Origin: Flavobacteriales bacterium
GTDB taxonomy: Bacteria; Bacteroidota; Bacteroidia; Flavobacteriales_D; Sanyastnellaceae
NCBI GenBank assembly: GCA_020437755.1
Contig: JAGQVX010000009.1
Coordinates: 1 to 46,108, forward strand
DNA length: 46,108 nucleotides
Direction: 5' to 3'
This document shows positions 36,066-44,593 of this stretch, one piece after another. Numbering within the stretch: position 1 is the first letter of the stretch; each line of letters opens with the position of its first letter. The position numbers and the translations under genes were made by a program. The notes beneath the pieces are model-generated. The model had not been told where the DNA came from, did not search any database, and worked only from the letters and a program-made list of their open reading frames with translations.

Positions 36066-37460
36066 CTACTTCGCGAGCTCGGCAAAGTGTGCGAAGAAGT
36101 GAGGAATGGTTTCGATACCCTTGTAATAATTGAACAAACCGTAGTGCTCATTGGGCGAGTGGATGGCATCGCTATCCAGGCCAAATCCCATTAAAACTGT
36201 TTTCAACCCCAGAATGCCTTCGAACGAAGCGCAAATTGGAATACTACCACCACTACGTACAGGGACGGGCTTCTTTCCGAATGAAGCCTCCATAGCTTTC
36301 GAAGCAGCGATGTACCCCGGAAAATCAGAAGGGGTAACGTATCCTTCTCCGCCATGCATCAATTTGACATTCACTTTGACAGAAGCAGGGGCAATTTTGG
36401 TAAAGTGTGCCTTAAAAAGTTCAGCAATTTTGTCTGATTTCTGTCCGGGCACCAAACGCATACTTATTTTGGCGAATGCCTTAGAAGCGATCACCGTCTT
36501 AGCACCTTCACCGGTGTAGCCACCCCAAATGCCGTTAACATCCAATGTAGGACGAATCGAAACACGCTCGGGTACGGTATATCCCTTTTCACCTTCTTCC
36601 GCCGAAATGGCGATGGACTTCTTGAAGTGATCCAAATTAAAAGGAGCCTTTGCCAGTTCCGCGCGCTCGGCATCACTGAGCTCCATAACATCGTCGTAAA
36701 AACCATCGACTGTAATGTGCTGATTTTCATCTTTCAACGAAGCAATCATCTCACACAAAATATTGATGGGATTGGGTACCGCTCCGCCGTACAATCCCGA
36801 GTGGAGGTCGCGGTTGGGTCCCGTTACTTCTACTTCTACATAGCTCAGACCTCGCAAACCTACAGTAATGGAAGGTACATCGTTGGAGATGATTCCGGTA
36901 TCGGAAACCAAAACCACATCAGCGGCCAGTCGGTCTTTATTGGCTTCGAGGAAGCCATCTAAATGTACAGAACCTACTTCCTCTTCGCCCTCAATAATAA
37001 ACTTCACGTTGCAAGGAAGGGAATCGGTTTTAACCATGGCTTCAAGAGCCTTTACATGCATAAAGAACTGCCCTTTGTCATCACATGCACCCCTGGCAAA
37101 AATGGCACCTTCCGGATGAATTTCTGTTTTTTGAATCACCGGTTCAAAAGGTGGCGAATTCCACAAATCCATAGGATCCGGTGGTTGAACATCATAATGA
37201 CCATATACAAGAACCGTGGGCTTTGAGGGATCAATGATCTTTTGTCCGAATACAATAGGATGACCACTGGTTTCACACAATTCTGCCGAATCAGCACCGG
37301 CATCGCGCAAGCTTTGGGCAACCATTTCGGCTGTTTTCCTAACGTCGGCATTATAGGCCGAATCGGCGCTGATGCTGGGCACGCGAAGCAGTTCGAACAA
37401 TTCGTTCAGGAACCGTTCTTTATGTTGTGAAATGTATTGAGTGGGGCTGGTTTGTGACAT
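36066..37460 (-). CDS. M20 family dipeptidase
   Basis: A 464-residue zinc-dependent dipeptidase of the M20 (CNDP/PepV-like) family, cytoplasmic (no signal peptide). Ligands visible: His88 in VYGHYDVQPPDP, Asp127 in GACDDKGQ with the bridging Asp, and the catalytic Glu in IIEGEEEVGS (about 159-160). The lid domain carries GLRGLSYVEVEVTGPNRDLH, and the C-terminal part holds VPVRSGGSIPICASFE and the His in DAIHSPNEHYG. It cuts free dipeptides to amino acids. The start ATG at 37460 is 35 nt from a good promoter element, divergent from proline dehydrogenase. Confidence 0.95.
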   Translation of the reverse strand: MSQTSPTQYISQHKERFLNELFELLRVPSISADSAYNADVRKTAEMVAQSLRDAGADSAELCETSGHPIVFGQKIIDPSKPTVLVYGHYDVQPPDPMDLWNSPPFEPVIQKTEIHPEGAIFARGACDDKGQFFMHVKALEAMVKTDSLPCNVKFIIEGEEEVGSVHLDGFLEANKDRLAADVVLVSDTGIISNDVPSITVGLRGLSYVEVEVTGPNRDLHSGLYGGAVPNPINILCEMIASLKDENQHITVDGFYDDVMELSDAERAELAKAPFNLDHFKKSIAISAEEGEKGYTVPERVSIRPTLDVNGIWGGYTGEGAKTVIASKAFAKISMRLVPGQKSDKIAELFKAHFTKIAPASVKVNVKLMHGGEGYVTPSDFPGYIAASKAMEASFGKKPVPVRSGGSIPICASFEGILGLKTVLMGFGLDSDAIHSPNEHYGLFNYYKGIETIPHFFAHFAELAK

Positions 37461-37494
37461 GATCCGAGCAGATTAAAAGGTTGACGAAAAGCAA

Positions 37495-37502
37495 CAAATA
37501 TA
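37495..37502 (-). promoter_or_regulatory. -7 element of the M20 dipeptidase gene
   Basis: TATATTTG on the minus strand matches TAnnTTTG, with a transcription start near 37489 and a leader of about 29 nt. No convincing TTG at -33. Confidence 0.5.
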
Positions 37503-37528
37503 CCTACTTTTCGGCTACTTCTTTGCGC

Positions 37529-37536
37529 TATATTTG
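37529..37536 (+). promoter_or_regulatory. -7 element of the proline dehydrogenase gene
   Basis: TATATTTG matches TAnnTTTG, 20 nt before the ATG at 37556. It is the same 8-mer as the divergent element at 37495-37502, only 26 nt apart on opposite strands. No convincing TTG at -33. Confidence 0.5.
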
Positions 37537-37555
37537 CACGCAATAATCGTGGAAG

Positions 37556-38725
37556 ATGGTTAGTTTCGATAACACAGAAGTCGCTTTTGCCAGTAAGAAT
37601 GATGCGGCCCTCACGAGGGCATGGCTGCTGTTCAAGCTCATTAGTAAGCCGTGGATGGTAGTTGTTGGCAAGGTGATGGTAAAGATCGCGCTTACGCTGC
37701 GCATACCTATTGGCTGGGCGTTGCGCAACAATGTGTTTGAGCATTTCTGTGGCGGGGAAACGATTTCGGAATGTGCCGAAACTACGAAGGTGCTCGACAA
37801 TCATCACATTGGCACTATTCTGGATTTCAGTGTAGAGGGGAAAGAAAGCGAAAAGGAGTTTGAACGATCTAAGAAGGAGACCCTTGAAACGCTTCGCGTG
37901 GCTCACAGCAACGATAATATTCCATTTTGCGTTTTTAAAGTCACCGGATTGGCACGATTCGCTTTGCTCGAAAAAGTGAATGCGAATGCCCCTTTGACGG
38001 ATGCCGAGATTTCCGAGTACCAGCGTGTGAAGAGCAGGGTAAATGAAATTTGCCAGATGGCCTATGAAACGGGAACTCCCCTCTTCATTGATGCAGAGGA
38101 AAGCTGGATTCAGGATGCCATAGACGCCATGGTAACAGAGATGATGGAGATGTACAACACTGAGCGGCCGTTGATTTACAACACGCTTCAGATGTATCGC
38201 CATGATCGGTTGGCTTTCTTGGAAAAGGCGTTTCAGGAAGCTTCTCAGAAGGGATACCACCTTGCGGTAAAATTGGTGCGCGGCGCCTACATGGAAAAAG
38301 AACGCGATCGAGCACGTGAAAAAGGATACCCCTCGCCTATCCAACCCGACAAAGCCAGCACTGATCAAGACTACGACCTCGCCCAAAAATTTTGCATTGA
38401 GCATTTGGACCGAATGGCCGTTTGTTCAGGTACCCACAACGAGGTTTCCTCGCACTACCTCACTGAATTGATGGCTCAGTATGGCATTGCCCCAAGCGAC
38501 AAGCGTGTATATTTCGCGCAATTGTTTGGCATGAGCGACCACATCTCTTTCAATTTGGCGAATGCCGGATACAATGTTGCCAAATACGTACCCTACGGAC
38601 CTATACGGGATGTCATTCCATACCTTATTCGCCGAGCAGAAGAGAACACCTCTGTGAAAGGACAAACCGGACGGGAATTGGGCCTGATACTCAAGGAGCG
38701 AAAGCGAAGAAAATCAAAAGCGTAG
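37556..38725 (+). CDS. Proline dehydrogenase family protein
   Basis: A FAD-dependent proline dehydrogenase (389 residues, monofunctional) that oxidises proline to pyrroline-5-carboxylate and passes electrons to quinone. The TIM-barrel core shows GTPLFIDAEESWIQDAID, the AVKLVRGAYMEKERDRA segment that binds flavin, CSGTHNEVSS, and the C-terminal YVPYGPIRDVIPYLIRRAEEN, whose Arg residues bind the proline carboxylate. The P5C dehydrogenase half of PutA is missing and must be a separate gene. It is divergent from a dipeptidase, so peptide breakdown and proline use may be linked. Start ATG at 37556, immediately behind its promoter. Confidence 0.94.
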   Translation: MVSFDNTEVAFASKNDAALTRAWLLFKLISKPWMVVVGKVMVKIALTLRIPIGWALRNNVFEHFCGGETISECAETTKVLDNHHIGTILDFSVEGKESEKEFERSKKETLETLRVAHSNDNIPFCVFKVTGLARFALLEKVNANAPLTDAEISEYQRVKSRVNEICQMAYETGTPLFIDAEESWIQDAIDAMVTEMMEMYNTERPLIYNTLQMYRHDRLAFLEKAFQEASQKGYHLAVKLVRGAYMEKERDRAREKGYPSPIQPDKASTDQDYDLAQKFCIEHLDRMAVCSGTHNEVSSHYLTELMAQYGIAPSDKRVYFAQLFGMSDHISFNLANAGYNVAKYVPYGPIRDVIPYLIRRAEENTSVKGQTGRELGLILKERKRRKSKA

Positions 38726-38811
38726 TCTGAATCACGCCATTTGTTGAGTGTCTGATTGACTGCAATTCAGGCGATTTTGACCCCAAACGACCACAAACTG
38801 GCCTGGCATTT

Positions 38812-40737
38812 TTACAAGGAAACTTTGAGTACTTTGACCGTGACGTTACCGATATTGGTTCGAAGGACTACGTAGTACAACCCATCTTCCACGGGCAACT
38901 GTATAATGTTTTGATCTTCCGGATATTGATCCATATGTATGCGCCCTGAAGCGTCAAAGACTGCTATGTGTTCAATTGCCGAACTGGTGTTATTGCGGAT
39001 GTATAACTTACCGTCGATAGTAGGATTCGGGAATAAAACCAACTCATTCTCTTCAAGTTCCACAACTGAAGAATACACCCAATTTTCAATGTATTGAACC
39101 TCTACCGGAGTGTTATCGGTATTGAAATACATGTCTTTGAACGCGAGGATTTCATCGGTTGAGGCGCTGAACATCTCATCCATCCAGCGAACGGGTAATG
39201 ACTGATACAGCACCCGCGCACGAACGTTTAGCAAACCCGAATATCCATTCAAACCTACATGATAATGGACGATATCTGCCCCTGTACCCTCTTGACCGGC
39301 TCGTTTATTAAAGTCCCCATCTGAAGTGGCAAATCCGGCAACTATGGCTGTGTCATAAGCCGAATGGTTGGTAGTGAATCCAATAGGAGGAATCCGGTTA
39401 TCTTTCAAAGGCTCCAGCGCTCGTTCCAGCACCGTGGTTGGGTTTCCTTCTACATCGCTCATGACCATCTCATAAATCTGGACTTCTTCATTTGACTGAA
39501 TCTCATTATGGTGTCGTTCCCAATCGCTATCGCGACCGTGAATATCACCATCTGCATTTCGAGCGCCTGAAAACATCAACGTATCCCCGCTCTCCGTGGT
39601 CACCAGGAATTCAATCCAGGCAATTCTACTCGGGTACCCTGAGGGAAACTTATGTCCGGTAAGGTTCTGTAATTCAACGGAAAAGTAAGCTGTATCGGTA
39701 ATGGTAGAATCATGTTCCCAAGTCATCTCCACACTGGCTTGCTGCAATTGATCTCGTGTACGTTCGGCAGTTCGGAGGAATTGTTCAGGCGTTGCGGCAG
39801 CATCAATTTCGGCTGTATATCCCGCCATCAGTCGGAGCATAAACTCATTCCCTCCAAGCAGATCATGCCGGCCAAAAGGTTGTTGTTCAAAGAGCCAATC
39901 GGGCTGACTTGCCGCAATTGCACCTCCTTCCACCTGCGGCATGTGGCAAGCCTGGCATTCTGTCTGATTCTCAGCATACACTGAATTGAGCCATTCGTGA
40001 TAGGTAGATTGTTCGAAAAAGGTATTGCCCGTGGGATTCCCATCGAGGTCTATCGTTTCCGTGAACAGGGAATGGCAAGAAGCGCATAGCTCTGATTTTC
40101 GGATGTGATCCCCTTTCGTTGGAGATATTCCGGTGAGACCAGCCATAGGTCCACTCCATGGATCGCTAAAAGGGCCGTAGGCGACGTCATCCTCCGAATA
40201 CTGCATTTGTCCGACAAATCGCAATCCCAGCGCATCTTCTTCCATACGATGACATGCCATACAGGCCACTCCATCTTTGGCTAATCCGGATGTATCCAGG
40301 TGTGCTAGCGTAAATGCCTCCCCTGTAGTCAGGGACATTTCATAATGCCCTTGAGGGGCGTGACAACGCGTGCAAGTAGTTTCGATTTCCTCCTGCAACT
40401 GTGGATTTACGTGAACTTCATGACTCACTTTAGCCCGCCAAAAAGGATCGCGCGCACTATTGGCCATCATGGTTCCCATCCAGTTGTTGACCATGGACAC
40501 ATCGTTACCGTCAGCATCGACCATGGTTTGTCCGGTGCTATCGGTACTATGACAAAGTACACACTGCCCACTACCAACAAAGTACTCACCTGCGTCGGTA
40601 GAAAGTAGTTCAGCACCGCGCGAAACGCGACACTTTGCTTCACCCGGCAATGTGAAATTCATAAACACCCCTTGAACTCCTATGAAAAGCAGGATTGATA
40701 TGTAAACATGAATCTTTTTCAAATGGTTGGCATTCAC
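38812..40737 (-). CDS. Pentahaem cytochrome c with T9SS type A sorting domain
   Basis: A 641-residue exported protein with five CxxCH haem-binding motifs: CVLCH (59-63), CTRCH (122-126), CMACH (159-163), CASCH (218-222) and CQACH (261-265). The layout resembles cytochrome c554-type multihaem proteins. Further His residues (for example SHEVHV and THGKF-like HKFP) could be distal ligands. A beta-rich middle (about 340-560) follows, then a type A sorting domain (about 565-641): LVLFPNPTIDGKLYIRNN with the end VKVLKVSL. This sends a haem protein to the outside by T9SS, which is unusual. The start is a GTG at 40737; the signal peptide has one helix (HVYISILLFIGVQGVF). Its start is 48 bp from the divergent sugar dehydrogenase. 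Confidence 0.88.
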   Translation of the reverse strand: MNANHLKKIHVYISILLFIGVQGVFMNFTLPGEAKCRVSRGAELLSTDAGEYFVGSGQCVLCHSTDSTGQTMVDADGNDVSMVNNWMGTMMANSARDPFWRAKVSHEVHVNPQLQEEIETTCTRCHAPQGHYEMSLTTGEAFTLAHLDTSGLAKDGVACMACHRMEEDALGLRFVGQMQYSEDDVAYGPFSDPWSGPMAGLTGISPTKGDHIRKSELCASCHSLFTETIDLDGNPTGNTFFEQSTYHEWLNSVYAENQTECQACHMPQVEGGAIAASQPDWLFEQQPFGRHDLLGGNEFMLRLMAGYTAEIDAAATPEQFLRTAERTRDQLQQASVEMTWEHDSTITDTAYFSVELQNLTGHKFPSGYPSRIAWIEFLVTTESGDTLMFSGARNADGDIHGRDSDWERHHNEIQSNEEVQIYEMVMSDVEGNPTTVLERALEPLKDNRIPPIGFTTNHSAYDTAIVAGFATSDGDFNKRAGQEGTGADIVHYHVGLNGYSGLLNVRARVLYQSLPVRWMDEMFSASTDEILAFKDMYFNTDNTPVEVQYIENWVYSSVVELEENELVLFPNPTIDGKLYIRNNTSSAIEHIAVFDASGRIHMDQYPEDQNIIQLPVEDGLYYVVLRTNIGNVTVKVLKVSL

Positions 40738-40741
40738 TCAA

Positions 40742-40749
40742 TACATTTG
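40742..40749 (+). promoter_or_regulatory. -7 element of the sugar dehydrogenase gene
   Basis: TACATTTG matches TAnnTTTG; transcription would start near 40755, about 31 nt before the ATG at 40786. The -33 region lies inside the start of the opposite cytochrome gene. A near match on the minus strand (TACTTTG, 40756-40750) may serve the cytochrome. Confidence 0.45.
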
Positions 40750-40785
40750 CAAAGTAAATAAATCACTGCTCCGATTAGAAACGAT

Positions 40786-42297
40786 ATGAGAGGATTGATA
40801 CTTCTTTTTTTGGTCATTATTGCCACGTCAACGGCGGCTCAACCAGAGCGTGTAGTAGCTGACCGTTTGTTCTACATTAATAAGCCCATCCAGGTATTGT
40901 CGGCAAGTTCTGACACCACCGACAACCGGCTGTACATCGCTTGTCACGATGGCAATGTGTGGATTTACGAGAACGGCCAGTTGAACCCAATACCCTTTCT
41001 GAATCTAGGTGCCGGGGGGATGGACATTATTCACTTCGGTACCGGATCGGAACAAGGATTAAACGGGTTTATCTTCGATCCCGATTTTACTGAAAACGGT
41101 ATTTGTTACGCCATGTACAATGGCGTGCGACCCGATGGCACTGGACAAGAAGTGGAACAGCGGCTGATGGCTTTTAAGCGATCCGAAGATAATCCGGATG
41201 TTATTGATCCAACTCAGTGGTACGAATTGATGGAATTCGACGAAGGTGACGATCCGCAGGACGGCCACAACGGCGGACAACTCGCTTATGGGAATGACGG
41301 CTATTTGTATCTATCCTGTGGAGACGGCGGTTCAACGGGAACCGGCGCAACCGGTGGAGGCAGTAACGGTGACAATCATGGGGAATTTGGCAACGGACAG
41401 AATCTCAAAACCTTTCTGGGAAAGATCCTGAGGATTGAAACGCACGGACTGGCGCCTTACACTGTTCCTGAGGACAATCCTTTTGTGGGCGACACTTCAG
41501 CCTGGGATGAGATCTGGGCATATGGATTTCGAAATCCGTGGCGCTTTTCCATCGACCATGAGACCGGCGATTTATTTGTGGGAGATGTGGGTGAGGTGGA
41601 CTGGGAAGAAATCTCGCGTATCCCGGCCGGCGTTGGAGGGCTCAATATGGGGTGGCGGTTAATGGAAGGATCTCATTGCTATGAACCCGTTGAAGATTGC
41701 GATCCGAACAATGAAACTACACTTCCAATCTTTGACTATCACCATTCCAACGGTTTGTGTGCTACCGTGGGTGGTGTGGTTTATCGTGGCAGCAATCTCC
41801 CTTATTTGCAGGGATACCTCATAGTTGGCGACTTCTGTGGGTTTTATGACATCAAGTTTTGGATCATGTCGGGCGAAGGCGATTCCTGGTCGGCTCAACC
41901 GTTTGAAATCGTCGTCCAGGGAGGATTTGTGCCCTGGGGGGAGAACAGTTTTGGGTTTGGCGAGGATAATAAAAATGAGGTGTATTTGTGCACGAGTATA
42001 GCTGTTTACAAGTTGTCTTGGAATCCTGATGAGGGGTTACCGCAAAAGGACGGTGAAGTGCATATTTTTCCCAATCCGGCACAAGGCCAAATGGTGCTCG
42101 ACCTCGGTGAGGATGACGACATCAATGAGATCACGGTATGGGATCAATCGGGGCGGGTGGTTTTGCAATACGATCAACCCAATCTGGTTCGAACAGCTCG
42201 GTTTGACGTTAGCAACATGGCGCCCGGAGCTTACATTATTCGGGTAGTTTACGACGGCAATTCACAAGTTACGACTCAAAAATTCACGGTGAGGTAA
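40786..42297 (+). CDS. PQQ-type soluble sugar dehydrogenase with T9SS sorting domain
   Basis: A 503-residue exported protein. Signal peptide ends TAAQ (residue 19). The six-bladed propeller of the soluble glucose dehydrogenase/HHIP family (about 25-412) shows the catalytic His161 in DGHNGGQLAYG, the YGFRNPWRFSID segment (247-257) and GGVVYRGSNLP with its Arg334; these are the positions that hold base, substrate and PQQ in the Acinetobacter enzyme. A type A sorting domain (about 424-503) follows, with IFPNPAQGQMVLDL and the end VTTQKFTVR. It would oxidise sugars outside the cell with PQQ; real substrate unknown and some family members do not bind PQQ. Divergent from the pentahaem cytochrome. 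Confidence 0.9.
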   Translation: MRGLILLFLVIIATSTAAQPERVVADRLFYINKPIQVLSASSDTTDNRLYIACHDGNVWIYENGQLNPIPFLNLGAGGMDIIHFGTGSEQGLNGFIFDPDFTENGICYAMYNGVRPDGTGQEVEQRLMAFKRSEDNPDVIDPTQWYELMEFDEGDDPQDGHNGGQLAYGNDGYLYLSCGDGGSTGTGATGGGSNGDNHGEFGNGQNLKTFLGKILRIETHGLAPYTVPEDNPFVGDTSAWDEIWAYGFRNPWRFSIDHETGDLFVGDVGEVDWEEISRIPAGVGGLNMGWRLMEGSHCYEPVEDCDPNNETTLPIFDYHHSNGLCATVGGVVYRGSNLPYLQGYLIVGDFCGFYDIKFWIMSGEGDSWSAQPFEIVVQGGFVPWGENSFGFGEDNKNEVYLCTSIAVYKLSWNPDEGLPQKDGEVHIFPNPAQGQMVLDLGEDDDINEITVWDQSGRVVLQYDQPNLVRTARFDVSNMAPGAYIIRVVYDGNSQVTTQKFTVR

Positions 42298-42301
42298 TTC
42301 C

Positions 42302-42685
42302 CTATTTGGCGCATGCCTTTTTCGGAGACCAATCCATAATTTCAGCAGTTTCACCCACAATGCGGAACTGCATTTCGAGGTGTTCTCCTTCCTCAGTTTC
42401 AAAGCCAAGCCAGTACTTTCGAGGCTCAGAGCGGGTGTCGGAACGTCGGAAATCAACATCACCGTCCTTCAATATCGACTGGATTATTTCTGCAGTAAAG
42501 CCGGAACAATCCAGCTCCTTCTGCATCTCAGATGTAGGGTTTTGAAAAGCTTCGGTCAATTGGCGTTTCACTTGTGGGCCAGGCAACCACGATAACCAAT
42601 CACGGCCACCGAAAAACATTGCTACCAGCACCAAACCGATGACAACACCGATGAGATATCTATTGAGTCGAGCTTGAAATTTCAT
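42302..42685 (-). CDS. Membrane-anchored protein, DUF4258-like
   Basis: A 127-residue protein with one N-terminal membrane helix (RYLIGVVIGLVLVAMFFGG) and a small periplasmic domain. A DCSGFTAEIIQSILKDGDVDFRRS segment, read around residues 69-92, has the I-x-x-I-L-x-x-G-x-V-x-F pattern of a Bacteroidota family that I associate with DUF4258. The rest ends CAK. Function unknown. The start at 42685 is chosen because the promoter element lies just before it; a longer frame to 42796 would overlap the divergent ABC gene. It ends 4 nt from the convergent sugar dehydrogenase. Confidence 0.7.
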   Translation of the reverse strand: MKFQARLNRYLIGVVIGLVLVAMFFGGRDWLSWLPGPQVKRQLTEAFQNPTSEMQKELDCSGFTAEIIQSILKDGDVDFRRSDTRSEPRKYWLGFETEEGEHLEMQFRIVGETAEIMDWSPKKACAK

Positions 42686-42689
42686 GGGA

Positions 42690-42697
42690 CAAAGGTA
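42690..42697 (-). promoter_or_regulatory. -7 element directly in front of the DUF4258-like gene
   Basis: TACCTTTG on the minus strand is followed by only four bases before the ATG at 42685. The transcription start would fall at or beside the start codon, which suggests a leaderless message. A TTTG at 42726-42723 is 25 nt upstream. Confidence 0.4.
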
Positions 42698-42739
42698 CGT
42701 GGAATTGAGGTTTGAACTCACACAAATTAACACCCGCTC

Positions 42740-42771
42740 TTTGTGTAGCCGATTGGTATGCTGTACCTTCG
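42740..42771 (+). promoter_or_regulatory. Possible promoter of the ABC-DUF3299 operon
   Basis: TTTG (42740-42743), 20 nt, then TACCTTCG (42764-42771), one base off TAnnTTTG. Transcription would start about 12 nt before the ATG at 42789. No inverted repeat resembling a Zur box is visible. Confidence 0.35.
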
Positions 42772-42788
42772 ACGTCTCAATTTGACGC

Positions 42789-43415
42789 ATGCTCATCAGT
42801 CAGGGTATTCAGTTTTCATATCCGGAAGGCAAGCCCTTCCAATTTCCCGATTTCACGTGTAATGAACGAGAGCAAATGCTTTTGTTGGGACAGAGCGGAA
42901 CCGGAAAAACCACACTGTTGCACCTTCTAGCCGGACTGCTGCGACCCACAGGGGGAAAATTGGAGATCGCCGGCTCGTCGATGATGGATTTGAGTTCGGC
43001 CAAAATGGACAAATTCCGTGGGGAGCACATTGGGATTATTTTTCAGACAGCTCACTTCATCGACTCCTTGCGTGTGGAGGACAATCTCATTATGCCTCAA
43101 TTCCTTACCGGACGAAAAATCGATCGTAGCAAGGCGAAGGATATTTTGGGGAGGCTGAACCTGGCTCACAAAGCCAATTCGTTTACATCACAACTGAGTG
43201 TAGGCGAGCAGCAGCGCGTGGCCATCGCACGGGCGCTGATCAATGATCCCAAGTTAATCCTCGCCGATGAACCTACTTCAGCTTTGGATGACTCCAATGC
43301 GCGCGGGGTGATTCACTTGTTAAAGGAACAAGCCGAACTCACCGGGGCATCATTGATTATTGTGACGCACGATCAACGGTTGAAGGATGAATTTGCAAAA
43401 AGCGTAGTGCTATGA
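42789..43415 (+). CDS. ABC transporter ATP-binding protein (LolD/MacB-like)
   Basis: ATPase subunit (208 residues) of the MacB/LolD class, on the inner face of the membrane. Motifs: Walker A GQSGTGKT (34-41), Q-loop Gln86, signature LSVGEQQ (136-142; Gly to Val in the usual LSGGQ), Walker B LILADE (156-161), D-loop SALDD and H-loop His194. It overlaps the permease by 4 nt (ATGA at 43412-43415). With the DUF3299 gene it forms a three-gene operon. In Pseudomonas and Vibrio a similar ATPase-permease-DUF3299 set is zinc-regulated, so a link to metal uptake is inferred, not shown. Confidence 0.93.
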   Translation: MLISQGIQFSYPEGKPFQFPDFTCNEREQMLLLGQSGTGKTTLLHLLAGLLRPTGGKLEIAGSSMMDLSSAKMDKFRGEHIGIIFQTAHFIDSLRVEDNLIMPQFLTGRKIDRSKAKDILGRLNLAHKANSFTSQLSVGEQQRVAIARALINDPKLILADEPTSALDDSNARGVIHLLKEQAELTGASLIIVTHDQRLKDEFAKSVVL

Positions 43416-44593
43416 ACCTGTTTACCATTAGCTGGGCCAATATCATTCGAAAGCCACTCAATACCACACTGAGTTTGATGTTGCTTGCCTTTGGGGTAGG
43501 TCTCATTTCCCTCATGTTGGTCATGGAAAACCAATTACAAGATCAATTTGACCGCAACATTAAGGACATCGACATGGTTCTTGGGGCGAAGGGAAGTCCA
43601 CTGCAAATGATACTGTCAGCGGTGTATCAGGTTGATGCTCCAACAGGAAACATCAACATGAAAGAAGCCCAGCGCGTAATGAAGCACCCCTACATTGCTG
43701 ACGCAATTCCACTGGCGTATGGTGACAATTATGAGAAGTACCGAATTGTGGGGGCACCACACAAATATGCCGAGCACTACAATGTACAACTGGCGGAAGG
43801 AAAACTATATGAGAGACCATTCGATGCTGTTCTTGGTGCGGGAGTCGCAAAAGAATCCGGATTGAAAATAGGTGACACATTCTACAGTGCTCATGGTCTG
43901 GAAGATGCTACAGATGTTCACACCAACCGTGAGTTCCATGTAGTAGGCATCTATAGTGAATCTCAGTCGGTTGTTGATCACTTGATCCTGACACCCATAC
44001 AATCCATTTGGGACGTGCACACGGAGGAAGGAGACAGCATTCCGGACGATGAAAAAGAATACACCGCCGTGCTGTTGAAGAAGAAGAATCCCCTGGCCAT
44101 GGTGACCATTCCGAACACAATCAAGGACACCAACATGACCATTGCACTTCCTGCAATTGAAATTAATCGTCTGAACGAAAACTTCGGATTGGGAATGCAG
44201 GCCTTGGGGGTTATTGCGCTGATCATCGTAGTGATTTCCTTTGTGTCAGTGTTTATTTCCCTTTTCAATAGCTTGAAGGAACGAAAGTATGAGCTGGCTC
44301 TGATTAGGACAATGGGGGGATCACGTTTGAAGGTATTCGTTTTGATTCTCCAGGAAGGTATGATTCTCTCTTTATTGGGATTCATCATTGGTTTTGTATT
44401 CAGCAGAATTGGACTGATCATCATGTCACATCAGATGGAGGAAAACTTCCACTACACGTTGAATGACATGGGTCCGATTCCCATGGAATGGTTGATGTTA
44501 CTTATCACTATCTTTGTTGGGAGTTTGGCCTCATTATTGCCGGCCGTGGAGGCGGTAAATATTGACATTTCAAAAACATTGGCAGATGGTTAA
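43412..44593 (+). CDS. ABC transporter permease, FtsX/MacB family
   Basis: A 393-residue membrane protein with the MacB layout: an N-terminal helix (about 17-39), a large periplasmic domain (about 40-265), and three C-terminal helices (ALGVIALIIVVISFVSVFIS, the VLILQEGMILSLLGFIIGFV segment and MEWLMLLITIFVGSLASLLP). The cytoplasmic coupling stretch LKERKYELALIRTMGGSR lies between them. MacB-type permeases are mechanotransducers and need not move substrate through the membrane themselves. It is translationally coupled to the ATPase (4-nt overlap) and overlaps the DUF3299 gene by 8 nt. Confidence 0.93.
   Translation: MNLFTISWANIIRKPLNTTLSLMLLAFGVGLISLMLVMENQLQDQFDRNIKDIDMVLGAKGSPLQMILSAVYQVDAPTGNINMKEAQRVMKHPYIADAIPLAYGDNYEKYRIVGAPHKYAEHYNVQLAEGKLYERPFDAVLGAGVAKESGLKIGDTFYSAHGLEDATDVHTNREFHVVGIYSESQSVVDHLILTPIQSIWDVHTEEGDSIPDDEKEYTAVLLKKKNPLAMVTIPNTIKDTNMTIALPAIEINRLNENFGLGMQALGVIALIIVVISFVSVFISLFNSLKERKYELALIRTMGGSRLKVFVLILQEGMILSLLGFIIGFVFSRIGLIIMSHQMEENFHYTLNDMGPIPMEWLMLLITIFVGSLASLLPAVEAVNIDISKTLADG

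Noticed and set aside
37406..38404. A 332-codon minus-strand frame
   Set aside because: It is antisense to proline dehydrogenase, whose sense frame shows clear family motifs.
42686..42788. A Zur-type operator before the ABC-DUF3299 operon
   Set aside because: No convincing palindrome in the intergenic space; the zinc link rests only on gene content.
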